A stretch of DNA of 64,000 nucleotides from Alphaproteobacteria bacterium (GTDB lineage: Bacteria > Pseudomonadota > Alphaproteobacteria > Micropepsales > Micropepsaceae), in contig JAFKFG010000013.1 of NCBI GenBank assembly GCA_017307355.1, forward strand, positions 54,119 to 118,118, in the 5' to 3' direction. Made by a program: the position numbers and the translations under genes. Below the pieces are notes generated by a model that made no database searches, had not been told where the DNA came from, and worked only from the letters and a program-made list of their open reading frames with translations. Shown here piece by piece: positions 1 to 8,454 of the stretch. How positions within the stretch are numbered: the stretch's first letter is position 1; the number at the start of each line of letters is the position of its first letter.

Positions 1-1
1 G

Positions 2-217
2 GTCGTCACCATCGAAGGCGCCGCCAACCGCCAGGAAAGCCGTGGCGCGCATGCGCGAGAAGATTTCTCCCAGCGCGACGACCAGAACTGGATGAAGCAC
101 ACCTTGGCATGGCTCGATCCGGAGACGGGAAAGACCCGCATCGATTACCGGCCGGTGCACACCTACACCTTGACGCAGGACGTTCAGTATATCGCGCCCA
201 AGGCGCGGATTTACTGA
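2..217 (+). CDS. sdhA: Succinate dehydrogenase flavoprotein subunit, C-terminal end (partial)
   Basis: Only the last 71 codons lie in the window; the frame is open from base 2 to a TGA at 215-217. The translation contains the ESRGAHAREDF segment followed by RDDQNWMKHTLAW and RIDYRPVH, ending in PKARIY, which is the highly conserved C-terminus of SdhA. SdhA carries covalent FAD and oxidises succinate to fumarate in complex II on the inner face of the cytoplasmic membrane. The next gene downstream is not sdhB, which is unusual because sdhCDAB is the common order. Identification is firm although most of the protein is outside the window. Confidence 0.93.
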   Translation, partial: VVTIEGAANRQESRGAHAREDFSQRDDQNWMKHTLAWLDPETGKTRIDYRPVHTYTLTQDVQYIAPKARIY

Positions 218-231
218 TCTCTGCGGAGCAG

Positions 232-268
232 CCGCCCGGGCGGGAACTTTTGTTTCTGCCGCCCGTTT
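232..268 (+). terminator. Possible intrinsic terminator after sdhA
   Basis: Fifteen bases after the sdhA stop lies CCGCCCGGGCGG (232-243). An alternative stem pairs CGGGCGG (237-243) with CCGCCCG (259-265), which is followed by TTT. The T-tract is very short, so this is only a weak candidate for transcription stop between sdhA and the next gene. Confidence 0.3.
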
Positions 269-297
269 GCACTTCCGGTATCGAATCCGGATGACCG

Positions 298-714
298 ATG
301 GCGTGGTTGGTGATCGCTTTTTCCTTGTTGATCTCGGCGCCCGCATTGGCTGGCGCCGCGCCGGTTACGTCCATGACCATGTCGCCGGACGATCGCGCCA
401 AGCAATGGATGACGCTGATCGACGATCAGAATTATGCCGACGCCTATCAGCAGATGGGTGCGGCCGCGCGCGGAAAGATCGCTTCCGATGCCTGGACGCA
501 GAAGATGCATGGCGCGCGCGATCCTCTGGGCGCGGTCTCCTCGCGCACGCTCAAGGACGTGAAGATGACCAAGACGCTTCCCGGCCTGCGCGATGGCCAA
601 TATGCGACTGTCCGCTACGACTCGGCATTCGCCCATAAGGCGGCCGGCGTGGAGACGGTCAATCTGGTTTTGGAAAACGGCGCCTGGTCGGTGATCGGCT
701 ATTTCATCAATTAG
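298..714 (+). CDS. DUF4019 domain-containing secreted protein
   Basis: A 138-residue protein with an N-terminal signal peptide (about residues 1-20, cleavage near ALAGA) followed by a single DUF4019-like domain. Recognisable family features are the early W-x-x-L-I-D-D-Q-N-Y-A-D-A-Y segment, a central DPLGAVSSR, LPGLRDGQYATVRY and a C-terminal ETVNLVLENGAWSVIGYFI. The function of the family is unknown; the signal peptide places it in the periplasm or outside. It stands alone between sdhA and the surface-antigen pair. The start at 298 gives the shortest complete signal peptide; no strong ribosome binding site is visible. Confidence 0.8.
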   Translation: MAWLVIAFSLLISAPALAGAAPVTSMTMSPDDRAKQWMTLIDDQNYADAYQQMGAAARGKIASDAWTQKMHGARDPLGAVSSRTLKDVKMTKTLPGLRDGQYATVRYDSAFAHKAAGVETVNLVLENGAWSVIGYFIN

Positions 715-764
715 TTTTCATTCCACTTTTTCGACACCGGAACAACCCACCCCGCCCGGCTGTT

Positions 765-779
765 ATCCTTGTCAAGGAT
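765..779. promoter_or_regulatory. 15-bp perfect palindrome, operator-like
   Basis: ATCCTTG-T-CAAGGAT is a perfect inverted repeat with 7-bp arms, 110 bp before the first glycine-zipper gene. It is flanked by CCACC and GGTGG that could extend the pairing. There is no T-tract, so an operator or leader hairpin is more likely than a terminator. No binding protein is suggested by the sequence. Confidence 0.35.
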
Positions 780-888
780 TCGGTGGGGCGCCGTATTCCC
801 GCCTCAATCCGTTCAGACAAGGTTCAGCGAATTCTGCAAAAGCTGGAGCCATTGTGAAGCAGAGCGGAATATCCAGGGAGAAGTGATT

Positions 889-1557
889 ATGCTCATGAAG
901 CGCATCTTGATGACCGCCGCGGCGGTTCTGGCGATCGGCACGGTCGTCGCGCAAGCGCAGCCGATACCGCGCGGCAACGATCCTTATGGCTATTACAGCC
1001 GCTATGACCAGAACGGCTATTACGATCGCAACGGACGCTATCGCCGCATTCGCGGCGCCGATCGCGACTTCGGCGGCCCGCCGCCCCCGCCTCCTCCGCC
1101 CGCTTACGGTCCTCCGCCTCCGGCCTCGGGCGTTTATTACGAACAAGGACGCTATGAAGCCGAATGCCGCCGCGGCAACGCCGCCGCCGGCACGATCTTC
1201 GGCGCCCTGGCCGGCGGCTTGATCGGCGGTGCGGCCAGCCATGGCAATGGCGGCGCGGTGGTCGGCGGTGCCATCCTGGGCGGCCTTCTGGGCAACACCG
1301 TATCGCGCGATATCGATTGCGACGCCCAACCGGTGGCATTCCGCGTCTATGCCGATGGCCTGAACGGCAATCTGGGCCAGCGCTATGATTGGCGCCATGA
1401 CCGGTCGCACGGCTATTTCACGCCCACGCGGGAATTCCGCCGGGGCGGCATGGTGTGCCGCGAATTCACCGAAACGTCTTACCGGCCCGACGGCAGCAGC
1501 AGCACCCGCAGCGGTTCGGCCTGCCGCGAGACCGGCGGCAACTGGCGCTTCGATTGA
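889..1557 (+). CDS. Glycine-zipper surface antigen protein (17 kDa antigen-like)
   Basis: A 222-residue exported protein. Residues 1-23 form a signal peptide ending in AQA. Residues about 25-95 are rich in Tyr, Asp, Arg and Gly with a run of eight prolines. A glycine-zipper double hairpin (GALAGGLIGGAASHGNGG, then VVGGAILGGLLGN) at about 105-145 could insert into a membrane. The C-terminus carries the surface-antigen region with GMVCREFTETSYRPDG and a SACRETGGNW ending, as in the RT0821/Lpp0805 family. The ATG at 889 is chosen because AGGGAG lies at 875-880; the open frame extends further upstream without support. The next gene is a shorter paralogue in the same orientation 29 bases on, so the two are probably co-transcribed. 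The molecular role is unknown; outer-membrane or envelope location is inferred. Confidence 0.82.
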   Translation: MLMKRILMTAAAVLAIGTVVAQAQPIPRGNDPYGYYSRYDQNGYYDRNGRYRRIRGADRDFGGPPPPPPPPAYGPPPPASGVYYEQGRYEAECRRGNAAAGTIFGALAGGLIGGAASHGNGGAVVGGAILGGLLGNTVSRDIDCDAQPVAFRVYADGLNGNLGQRYDWRHDRSHGYFTPTREFRRGGMVCREFTETSYRPDGSSSTRSGSACRETGGNWRFD

Positions 1558-1586
1558 TCCCAAAGTCATTTGAACAGGAGACAGAG

Positions 1587-2057
1587 ATGTTGAAGACGAA
1601 AAGCATGATGATCGCCGCCGCGGCCTTGATGCTGGGGATCAGCGGCACCGGCGCGTTTGCCGATGAGTGCAGCGGCCGCGACCACACCAACGGCACGGTG
1701 CTGGGCGCGCTCGGCGGCGGCATTCTCGGCGGCTTCGCCAGCCATGGCAATGGCCTCGGCATTGTCGGCGGCGCGCTTCTGGGCGGACTGGCCGGCAACG
1801 CCATCGCGCGAGACATGGACTGCGACGACCGTCCGGCCGCGGCCCGCTCCTATCGCGACAGCTTCCGCGGTCCGGTGGGCCGCCGCTATGACTGGAACCG
1901 CGGACCAAATCGCGGCTATGTGGTGACCGATCGCGAATATTATCGCGGCCGGATGCAGTGCCGGGACTTCACCCAGGTGGTCTATCGCCATGGCCGCGAA
2001 TTCGATCGCCACGGCACGGCCTGCCGCCGGCGCGGCGGCGAGTGGGAATTCATGTAA
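1587..2057 (+). CDS. Glycine-zipper surface antigen protein, second paralogue
   Basis: A 156-residue exported protein with a signal peptide (about 1-25, ending AFA), then CSGRDHTNGTVLGALGGG and a glycine zipper (ILGGFASHGNG, VVGGALLGGLAGN-like) very similar to that of the preceding gene. The C-terminal half repeats the layout RYDWNRGPNRGYVVTDRE, MQCRDFTQVVYRHG, TACRRRGGEWEF. It lacks the proline/tyrosine-rich spacer of its neighbour. CAGGAG at 1575-1580 supports the ATG at 1587. The pair looks like a tandem duplication followed by divergence of the N-terminal linker. A strong hairpin follows the gene. Confidence 0.82.
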   Translation: MLKTKSMMIAAAALMLGISGTGAFADECSGRDHTNGTVLGALGGGILGGFASHGNGLGIVGGALLGGLAGNAIARDMDCDDRPAAARSYRDSFRGPVGRRYDWNRGPNRGYVVTDREYYRGRMQCRDFTQVVYRHGREFDRHGTACRRRGGEWEFM

Positions 2058-2079
2058 AGGCCGACCGCATTGATGGACG

Positions 2080-2117
2080 ACATGGCCGGGCAGGCTCTGC
2101 CCGGCCATGTTGCTTTT
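2080..2117 (+). terminator. Intrinsic terminator after the surface-antigen pair
   Basis: Perfect 14-bp arms ACATGGCCGGGCAG (2080-2093) and CTGCCCGGCCATGT (2097-2110) with a 3-base GCT loop, followed by TGCTTTT. Lies 23 bases after the stop codon at 2057. Confidence 0.8.
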
Positions 2118-2190
2118 GGAACAAGCGCGGCGATTGTCCTTCCGGCATAGCCCGCCTAATCTTCCGCGCGAATCCGACTGAAGACAGCCC

Positions 2191-2748
2191 ATGTCCGTGA
2201 CTTGGACCATCAGCGTCGGCGGCCGTTCCTACGGCCCCTATTCCCTGGAACAGATGAAACTGTTCCAAGGCGAAGGGCGGCTTGCGCCCCATTCCCTGGT
2301 GCTGCGCGAGGGCGAGGAGCAAATGCATTACGCCAGCGAAGACAATGAGCTGGCGGCGTTGTTTCCGGCGCCACGTGAACCGCAAGCGCCGGCCAAGGCC
2401 GGACCCGTCGATCCCACCCCCAAATTCGGACGCGACAGTCGGCCTGCCGGGGAACGCAGCCGCTACTTCATCGTCGCCGAAATGAAATCCGGATCGATCG
2501 CGGCTCTGGAAGAGGAAATTTCCAGGTTCGGCGCCTCTTTCCAGTTCATGCCGCAGACCTGGATCCTCGTCAGCGAAGTTTCCATCAACACGATTCGCAG
2601 CGAACTCATCCAGAAACTGGGCAAGCTTGACGCGCTGATCGTGATCGACACCACGCACGACAAGGCGGCCTGGTTCAATTTCGGGCCGGAAGCCGACACC
2701 AAGATGCGGCGCCTCTGGCAGCGCGAGATCGCCGCCGCCGGGACTTGA
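2191..2748 (+). CDS. GYF_2 (DUF4339) domain protein
   Basis: A 185-residue cytoplasmic protein. Residues 1-50 match the GYF_2 pattern, W-x-I-x-V-G-G-R-S-Y-G-P-Y-S-L-E-Q-M with a following GRLAPHSLVLREG. A proline-rich linker (about 60-90) leads to a C-terminal region (about 95-170) with YFIVAEMKSGSIAALEEEI and WILVSEVSINTIRSEL, which I do not recognise as a named domain. GYF-type modules usually bind proline-rich peptides; the partner is unknown. It stands alone behind a terminator and 250 bases ahead of the PhoH gene. Confidence 0.75.
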   Translation: MSVTWTISVGGRSYGPYSLEQMKLFQGEGRLAPHSLVLREGEEQMHYASEDNELAALFPAPREPQAPAKAGPVDPTPKFGRDSRPAGERSRYFIVAEMKSGSIAALEEEISRFGASFQFMPQTWILVSEVSINTIRSELIQKLGKLDALIVIDTTHDKAAWFNFGPEADTKMRRLWQREIAAAGT

Positions 2749-2998
2749 AGTCTTAAAACGGCCCGGCTTCGCGGAAACCTTCGCAAAAGCTTGATGCAGG
2801 GGCCCGCGCATTTATCCCCGACTTTGCGTGAAAAACGATACGCTGAATGCAAGCGTCGTGATTCGCTTAAGGGGCCGGAGTGCAGCATCGCACTATGGAT
2901 CTTGGCATTGGAGACAATGCCCATAATCAGGGGCCGATTGGCCGCCGTCCCCGTCTTGCACGCTTTTTTGCATACCTTCATCACCACATGGAGCAGGC
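2749..2998. other. Intergenic spacer before phoH
   Basis: A 250-base spacer without a supported gene. It holds scattered A/T-rich patches and GGAGCAGGC just before the next ATG. No convincing terminator or sigma-70 promoter could be fixed by eye. Confidence 0.5.
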
Positions 2999-3741
<743 letters not shown>

Positions 3742-3745
<4 letters not shown>

Positions 3746-4053
3746 ATGGCGAGGGCGACAGTGAGAACGAAAAGCCCCATGATGAAGCACCAATAGCCCA
3801 CCAGCGCGATGGCAAAGCCATAGGCAGGCGCCGAGCAATCTTTCTTGCGATAGGTGCGTGTCGCATTTTCCAGCAGCACGCTTGCGCCGGCGATCACCAT
3901 GACCCCCCAGTAGAGAATGGTTTCGGCATTGCCCTGGGGTTTGCGGGCGAAGACGCGATAGAGATTGGCGGTGATGCCGGACAGGGTGAGACCGGCCGTC
4001 AGCGCGAACATGAAGACCGTGATGTCCCGCAACAGGTGGCTTTCCGGCGGCAT
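3742..4053 (-). CDS. Small three-helix membrane protein of unknown function
   Basis: A 103-residue protein with three predicted transmembrane segments (about 12-32, 48-62 and 78-101). The loop after helix 1 holds NLYRVFARKPQG, and the loop after helix 2 ENATRTYRKKDCSAP. The open frame continues upstream into a divergent gene, but the ATG at 4053 follows CGGGGAA at a sensible distance and begins just before helix 1, so it is preferred; a GTG immediately before it is possible. I do not recognise a named family. Inner membrane location is inferred from hydrophobicity. Confidence 0.65.
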
Positions 4054-4254
4054 CACGAAAGTTCCCCGACCTGGCCGCAATCCGCCGCGGCGATGATCCG
4101 GACCGTCTTTCCCAGCAGCTGTCCCAACCGATACATGTGCCAAACTGACGCGAATTGATGTTTCCCAGACACGCATCGCAAGAATTGGGCGAGGACGGGC
4201 CAACCGGCCGATGCCGACGAGCCCGGAAATGCTAGGGTCCAGCCTGGCGCGCGG

Positions 4255-4962
4255 GTGGGGCTTGTGAGCAGAGACGGCGAAATTCACCAGCATTCCGGCT
4301 GGCTGGTCCCGCTGGGCCTTTTTGGCGTCATCGTGGCCCTGAGCGGCTTTTTCCTGCTCTATTACCTGCGCCCGCCGCCCGCACCGTTTCGGGACAATCG
4401 CCCCACGGCGGCGGCCACCATGGTCGATCTCAGGGTCCGGGGGATCGACTTGCACATCCCTGCCCGCTTCATCGAAGCGCGCGCCAGCCGGGCCGGCGGG
4501 GACCGCGATGCGGTGTCCCTGTTTGCGGCATTGCCGGACATGCGGGGCTATACGGAAGCCGAAGACGGACTCTTCCTCGCGAACGCGCCGGATTCACCGG
4601 TGGTCCATGTCCTGATCCGCGCCGACACCAACGGCATGGACGCCGAGACCAGGCTGTCGCGCATCTACATGCCTTACATCGCCGAGCCCAAAGGCGAGCC
4701 GGCACCGTTCGATCTCACCCGTTATATCTTTCGCGCCGATTCCGGCTATGGCCGCAGCGATCTTTATGTGAGCAAGAATGACGGCCCGCTGCTGCTCTGC
4801 GAACAACCGGCGCAAGACCTGCCAAGCCCCAATTGCCTCGCCATCGACCGGCCCATCGCCCCTGGTGTCAGCCTGTCCTACCGCTTCAAGCGCGCGCATC
4901 TTGCCCGCTGGCGGGAGGTGGCCGCGGGCGTCCATCGTCTGGTTTCGGATTTCAGGAAATGA
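4255..4962 (+). CDS. Membrane-anchored protein of unknown function
   Basis: A protein of about 235 residues with one N-terminal transmembrane segment (about 15-40, LVPLGLFGVIVALSGFFLLY) and a soluble domain presumably on the periplasmic side. The soluble part has LRVRGIDLHIPARF, RLSRIYMPYIAEP and SGYGRSDLYVSKNDGPLLLC. It is not recognisable as a named family. It starts with a GTG at 4255 or 4264; neither has a clear ribosome binding site (GGGG at 4257-4260 is very close to the second). It is divergent from the small membrane protein gene. Confidence 0.65.
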   Translation: MGLVSRDGEIHQHSGWLVPLGLFGVIVALSGFFLLYYLRPPPAPFRDNRPTAAATMVDLRVRGIDLHIPARFIEARASRAGGDRDAVSLFAALPDMRGYTEAEDGLFLANAPDSPVVHVLIRADTNGMDAETRLSRIYMPYIAEPKGEPAPFDLTRYIFRADSGYGRSDLYVSKNDGPLLLCEQPAQDLPSPNCLAIDRPIAPGVSLSYRFKRAHLARWREVAAGVHRLVSDFRK

Positions 4963-4989
4963 CGCCGCCGAAAATCACGGAATAGGGCG

Positions 4990-5220
4990 TCAGCTGCGGC
5001 TGGCGGGCGGTTCCGGCAGATCCATTTCCAGGATCGCCATGTTGAAGGCATAGGAAATCTCGCCGTCTTCCTCGTCCTTGAACAGCACGCCGACGAATTC
5101 GCCGTTGATATGGACTTCGACGGAGTCCTGCTGCTTGGGCCGCTCGACCACGGTGATGGTATCGAGGCGGAACAGGTTGCGCAGGTATTTTTCCAGACGC
5201 CAGAGCTCGCCGCGGGTCAT
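4990..5220 (-). CDS. DUF3126 family protein
   Basis: A 76-residue protein, MTRGELWRLEKYLRNLF followed by ITVVERPKQQDSVEVHINGEFVGVLFKDEEDGEISYAFNMAILEMDL. This is the whole-length pattern of the alphaproteobacterial DUF3126 family, whose function is unknown. The start at 5220 is chosen over the ATG at 5232 because GAGGA sits a few bases before it and because the shorter product fits the family length. It lies downstream of cysE on the same strand with a 66-base gap and may be co-transcribed. Confidence 0.85.
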   Translation of the reverse strand: MTRGELWRLEKYLRNLFRLDTITVVERPKQQDSVEVHINGEFVGVLFKDEEDGEISYAFNMAILEMDLPEPPASRS

Positions 5221-5286
5221 GCCAATCCTCATGCAAATCCGGGGTTTGACGTCGCACGGCCGCCCCGGTGGGTCAAGACGCGTGCG

Positions 5287-6099
5287 TCAACCGGTATCGT
5301 CGTCGAAGAAGTGATTCATTTCCTGCGAAGGCCGTTCGGGGCCCATGCAATTGACCAGCTTGGCCGGAATGCCCACGGCCGTGCATCCGGCCGGGACCGA
5401 TTTCAGCACCACCGAACCCGCGCCCACGCGGCTGTATTCGCCGATCTCGATATTGCCGAGAATCTTGGCGCCCATGGACAGAAGAACACCGCGGCGGATT
5501 TTGGGATGCCGGTCGCCCGAGCCTTTTCCGGTGCCGCCCAGGGTCACGCCATGCAGCATCGAAACATCGTCTTCCACCACCGCGGTTTCGCCGATCACTA
5601 CGCCGGTGGCGTGATCGATCATGATCCCGCGCCCCAGCCTGGCGGCCGGATGGATGTCCACCGCGAACAATTCGGAAATGCGGCTCTGGAAGAACAGGGC
5701 CAGCGCATGCCGGCCCCTGCCCCAGAGCCAATGGCCGATGCGATAGCATTCCAGCGCATGGAAGCCCTTATAGTAGAGGAAGGCTTCGACATAAGAATGG
5801 CAGGCCGGATCGCGCTCGAAAACCGCCGACAGGTCCGCGCGAATGGATTCTCCGATCCCCGCATCGCCGGAAAGCGCTTCCTCGAAGGTTTCGCGGGCGA
5901 GCAAGGGATCGATGTCGCCGCCGCCCAGCTTGCGGGCAAGCAGATAAGAGAGCGCACTTTCCAGCCGGTCATGCTTGAGAATGGTGCCGTGAATGAACCC
6001 GGCCAGGGCCGGTTCTTCGATCGCCATGGTCTCGGCTTCGGCGCGCAACTGCGCCCAGACGGGATCGACGCTGACAAGCTTTTCGCGGGTAATGGCCAT
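5287..6099 (-). CDS. cysE: Serine O-acetyltransferase
   Basis: A 270-residue enzyme that acetylates L-serine with acetyl-CoA, the first step of cysteine synthesis. The N-terminal helical domain (about 5-150) is followed by a left-handed beta-helix of hexapeptide repeats, including DIHPAARLGRGIMIDHATGVVIGE and VEDDVSMLHGVTLGGTGK. The DH pair and GGTG loop are catalytic/CoA-site signatures of CysE. Length is normal for the family. The ATG at 6099 is preferred to the one at 6144, which would run into the divergent nitroreductase promoter. No cysteine-pathway partner is adjacent. Confidence 0.93.
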   Translation of the reverse strand: MAITREKLVSVDPVWAQLRAEAETMAIEEPALAGFIHGTILKHDRLESALSYLLARKLGGGDIDPLLARETFEEALSGDAGIGESIRADLSAVFERDPACHSYVEAFLYYKGFHALECYRIGHWLWGRGRHALALFFQSRISELFAVDIHPAARLGRGIMIDHATGVVIGETAVVEDDVSMLHGVTLGGTGKGSGDRHPKIRRGVLLSMGAKILGNIEIGEYSRVGAGSVVLKSVPAGCTAVGIPAKLVNCMGPERPSQEMNHFFDDDTG

Positions 6100-6204
6100 G
6101 GCGGCTTTTAGCACAGGAAGATGGGCATTTTCAAAACACGGCATGGTGCATGGTTTTCGCCGCCATCCTTGCCTATATGGATGCGCGCGTTTTCAGAGCG
6201 GATC

Positions 6205-6792
6205 ATGACCCACAAACCGTCCTTCAATCTGCCCGCCCCCCATACGCTGGACCTGCTGCTGAGCCGCCGCTCCGGCTCTGCCAAGGCGATGGGCGAGCCT
6301 GGACCGTCCAAGTTCCAGCTTGCCGAGATCCTGCAATCGGGCGCCCGCGCGCCCGATCACGGAAAGCTCTTTCCCTGGCGGTTCATTATTTTCGAAGGCA
6401 AGGGCCGCGAGCGTTTCGGCGATGTCCTGGCCGAAGTTCTGGAAGCCGAAGGCGAACGGCCCAAGCAGATCGAAGAAGAACGCGCCCGCTTTCTGCGCGC
6501 CCCGGTGGTGGTGGGCGTGGTGTCGTCCGCGCGCGAGCAGATAAAGGTGCCGGTATGGGAACAGGAATTGTCGGCGGGCGCCGTCTGCCAGAACATCCTG
6601 ATCGCGACGCATGCCATGGGATTTGTCGGCAACTGGCTGACCGAATGGTACGCCTATCATCCCAAGGTAAAGGAAAAGATCGGGCTGAAGCCGGGCGAAC
6701 GCATCGCCGGTTTCATCTATATCGGCACGTCAACCGTCGATCTGGAGGAACGTCCGCGGCCCGAGATGGATAAGATCGTCCAATATTTCTGA
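6205..6792 (+). CDS. Nitroreductase family protein (YdjA-like)
   Basis: A 195-residue FMN-dependent oxidoreductase of the nitroreductase superfamily. Visible signatures are LDLLLSRRSGSAK near the N-terminus (FMN phosphate site), SGARAPDHGKLFPWRFI, and the C-terminal GFVGNWLTEWYAYHPKVKEKIGL with GFIYIGT. The pattern and size match the short YdjA type; the substrate is unknown. ATG codons at 6121 and 6181 are also in frame; 6205 was chosen because GAGCGG precedes it and the product length fits YdjA. It is divergent from cysE and convergent with the small membrane peptide gene. Confidence 0.85.
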   Translation: MTHKPSFNLPAPHTLDLLLSRRSGSAKAMGEPGPSKFQLAEILQSGARAPDHGKLFPWRFIIFEGKGRERFGDVLAEVLEAEGERPKQIEEERARFLRAPVVVGVVSSAREQIKVPVWEQELSAGAVCQNILIATHAMGFVGNWLTEWYAYHPKVKEKIGLKPGERIAGFIYIGTSTVDLEERPRPEMDKIVQYF

Positions 6793-6805
6793 CGGGCCTT
6801 GGCGA

Positions 6806-6889
6806 TCACGCATAGGCGATGAAAAGACTGTAACCGATAACGGCCACCGCCACCGAGGCGGGCACCAGCGAAACATACCAGGAATCCAT
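6806..6889 (-). CDS. 27-residue single-helix membrane peptide (small ORF)
   Basis: A short frame on the minus strand encodes 27 residues: MDSWYVSLVPASV followed by AVAVIGYSLFIAYA and a TGA stop. The middle and end form one hydrophobic helix of about 20 residues. AGAGGG lies 7 bases before the ATG, a better ribosome binding site than many long genes here have. It occupies the gap between the nitroreductase and queE. Small single-helix peptides often stabilise membrane complexes, but nothing shows a partner here. The call rests on the binding site and composition only. Confidence 0.5.
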   Translation of the reverse strand: MDSWYVSLVPASVAVAVIGYSLFIAYA

Positions 6890-7001
6890 TACGCAACCCT
6901 CTGAAACAGGGCCGAGAAATAAGGATGGCGGCGCGTTTCGGCAGAGGTGCCGAAGTTGGGGGTGTCATGCCCCCGGCGCATGGCTCAAGCCCCTGATCCG
7001 G

Positions 7002-7637
7002 TCAGGGGATTCCCAGCAATTTGTGGGTTTGCAAGGAAAGCCGCCATTGCGGATGGCTGAGGCAATAAGCCGTCGCAGCTTCGGTATTGGCGGCGCGCGA
7101 CGCATTGTCCATCGGCTGCAGGAAGAAATGCGCGAAATCCTGATCCGCGAACCGCTCGGGCAAAGCCTTCTCCTGCGGATAGACCAGCTTCAATTCGTCG
7201 CCGCGTTTCAGTTTTTGTTCGGCATCGGCTTTGGGACTGACGCAGATCCAATCGATGCCGGGCGGCGGCAACAGGGTGCCGTTGGTTTCAATGCCGATCT
7301 CGAAGCCCTGCTCCTTGAAAGCCGCAATCGCGGCGCTGTCCAACTGCAGCAGCGGCTCGCCGCCGGTGCAGACCACATAGGGCTTCCCCCGGACATGCGC
7401 GGGCCATTGTGCCCGCACCGCCCGCGCCAGGGACGCGGCATCGGAAAATTTCCCGCCATTCGGACCGTCGGTGCCGACAAAGTCGGTGTCGCAGAATTGG
7501 CAGGTCGCCTGATCGCGATCCTTTTGCAGCCCGCTCCACAGATTGCAGCCCGCGAAACGCAGGAACACCGCGGCGCGGCCCGTCTGCGCGCCCTCGCCTT
7601 GCAAGGTGTAATAGATTTCCTTGACGCTGTAAGTCAT
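7002..7637 (-). CDS. queE: 7-carboxy-7-deazaguanine synthase
   Basis: A 211-residue radical SAM enzyme that converts 6-carboxy-tetrahydropterin to 7-carboxy-7-deazaguanine in queuosine synthesis. It begins [26 protein letters not shown], characteristic of QueE. The cluster cysteines are C31, C46 and C49, a CX14CX2C spacing rather than the usual radical SAM CX3CX2C; this variant is known in some proteobacterial QueE proteins. TGGEPLLQ follows at about residue 93 (SAM contact). The start at 7637 overlaps the queC stop by 4 bases (ATGA), so the two are translationally coupled. queD is not in the window. Confidence 0.93.
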   Translation of the reverse strand: MTYSVKEIYYTLQGEGAQTGRAAVFLRFAGCNLWSGLQKDRDQATCQFCDTDFVGTDGPNGGKFSDAASLARAVRAQWPAHVRGKPYVVCTGGEPLLQLDSAAIAAFKEQGFEIGIETNGTLLPPPGIDWICVSPKADAEQKLKRGDELKLVYPQEKALPERFADQDFAHFFLQPMDNASRAANTEAATAYCLSHPQWRLSLQTHKLLGIP

Positions 7638-8341
7638 GACTGGGCTGCGGTCCGATACGCCTGGAAGCCCTTCGCGCGCAGATCGCAAGCCGGGCAGACG
7701 CCGCAGCCATAGCCCCAATCATGACGACGCGAGCGGTCGCCTTCGTAACACGTGACGCTCTCTTCCACGATGAGATCCACCAGCGCGGAACCTCCCAGTT
7801 CCTGCGCCAACGCCCAGGTCGCGGCCTTGTCGATATACATCAGGGGCGTATGAATTCGCACGCTGCGCGCCAGCCCCAACGACAAAGCGCTTGCCATCGC
7901 CTGGACGGTATCGTTGCGGCAATCCGGATAGCCGGAGAAATCCGTCTCGCACATGCCGCCGACCAGATCGGCGATGCCGCGCCGGTAACCCAGCGCCGCC
8001 GCGGCCGTCAGAAACATCAAGTTCCGCCCCGGTACGAATGTATTGGGCAAGCCATCCCGGCCCATCTCGATCGCCATGCCATCGGTGAGGGCGCTCCCGC
8101 CGATGGCGCGCGGCGCGCTAAGGGGGATGAGATGATCTTGGCCCAGCCTGGCCGCCCACTGCGGAAAGCCCGCTTTGATCGCAGAAAGCAGGCGCGGCCG
8201 CGCCGCCAGCTCGGCGGCATGGCGCTGGCCATAGTCAAATCCGATGGTCTCGACATGATCGAAGCGCGCCAGGGCCCAGGCCAGGCATACGGTGGAGTCC
8301 TGGCCTCCGGAAAACAGCACAAGCGCCTGAGTTTTTGTCAT
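7634..8341 (-). CDS. queC: 7-cyano-7-deazaguanine synthase
   Basis: A 235-residue ATP-dependent enzyme that converts 7-carboxy-7-deazaguanine and ammonia to preQ0. The PP-loop SGGQDST is at residues 11-17. [15 protein letters not shown] and [12 protein letters not shown] are family hallmarks, and the C-terminal zinc site is seen as TCYEG...[10 protein letters not shown]. Length is normal. The ATG at 8341 is preferred to one 15 codons upstream because family members start just before the PP-loop strand. First gene of a queC-queE pair; tRNA queuosine modification is the inferred pathway. Confidence 0.94.
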   Translation of the reverse strand: MTKTQALVLFSGGQDSTVCLAWALARFDHVETIGFDYGQRHAAELAARPRLLSAIKAGFPQWAARLGQDHLIPLSAPRAIGGSALTDGMAIEMGRDGLPNTFVPGRNLMFLTAAAALGYRRGIADLVGGMCETDFSGYPDCRNDTVQAMASALSLGLARSVRIHTPLMYIDKAATWALAQELGGSALVDLIVEESVTCYEGDRSRRHDWGYGCGVCPACDLRAKGFQAYRTAAQS

Positions 8342-8454
8342 GGCGCGCTCTGTAAAGCATTTCGGGAAAAAACACACGGGACCCAAGCAATTGTCGGTTT
8401 TCGCGCAATGTGAGAGATTGCCTGCCCTGCCCCAAAACCATCCCTGAAAGCCGC

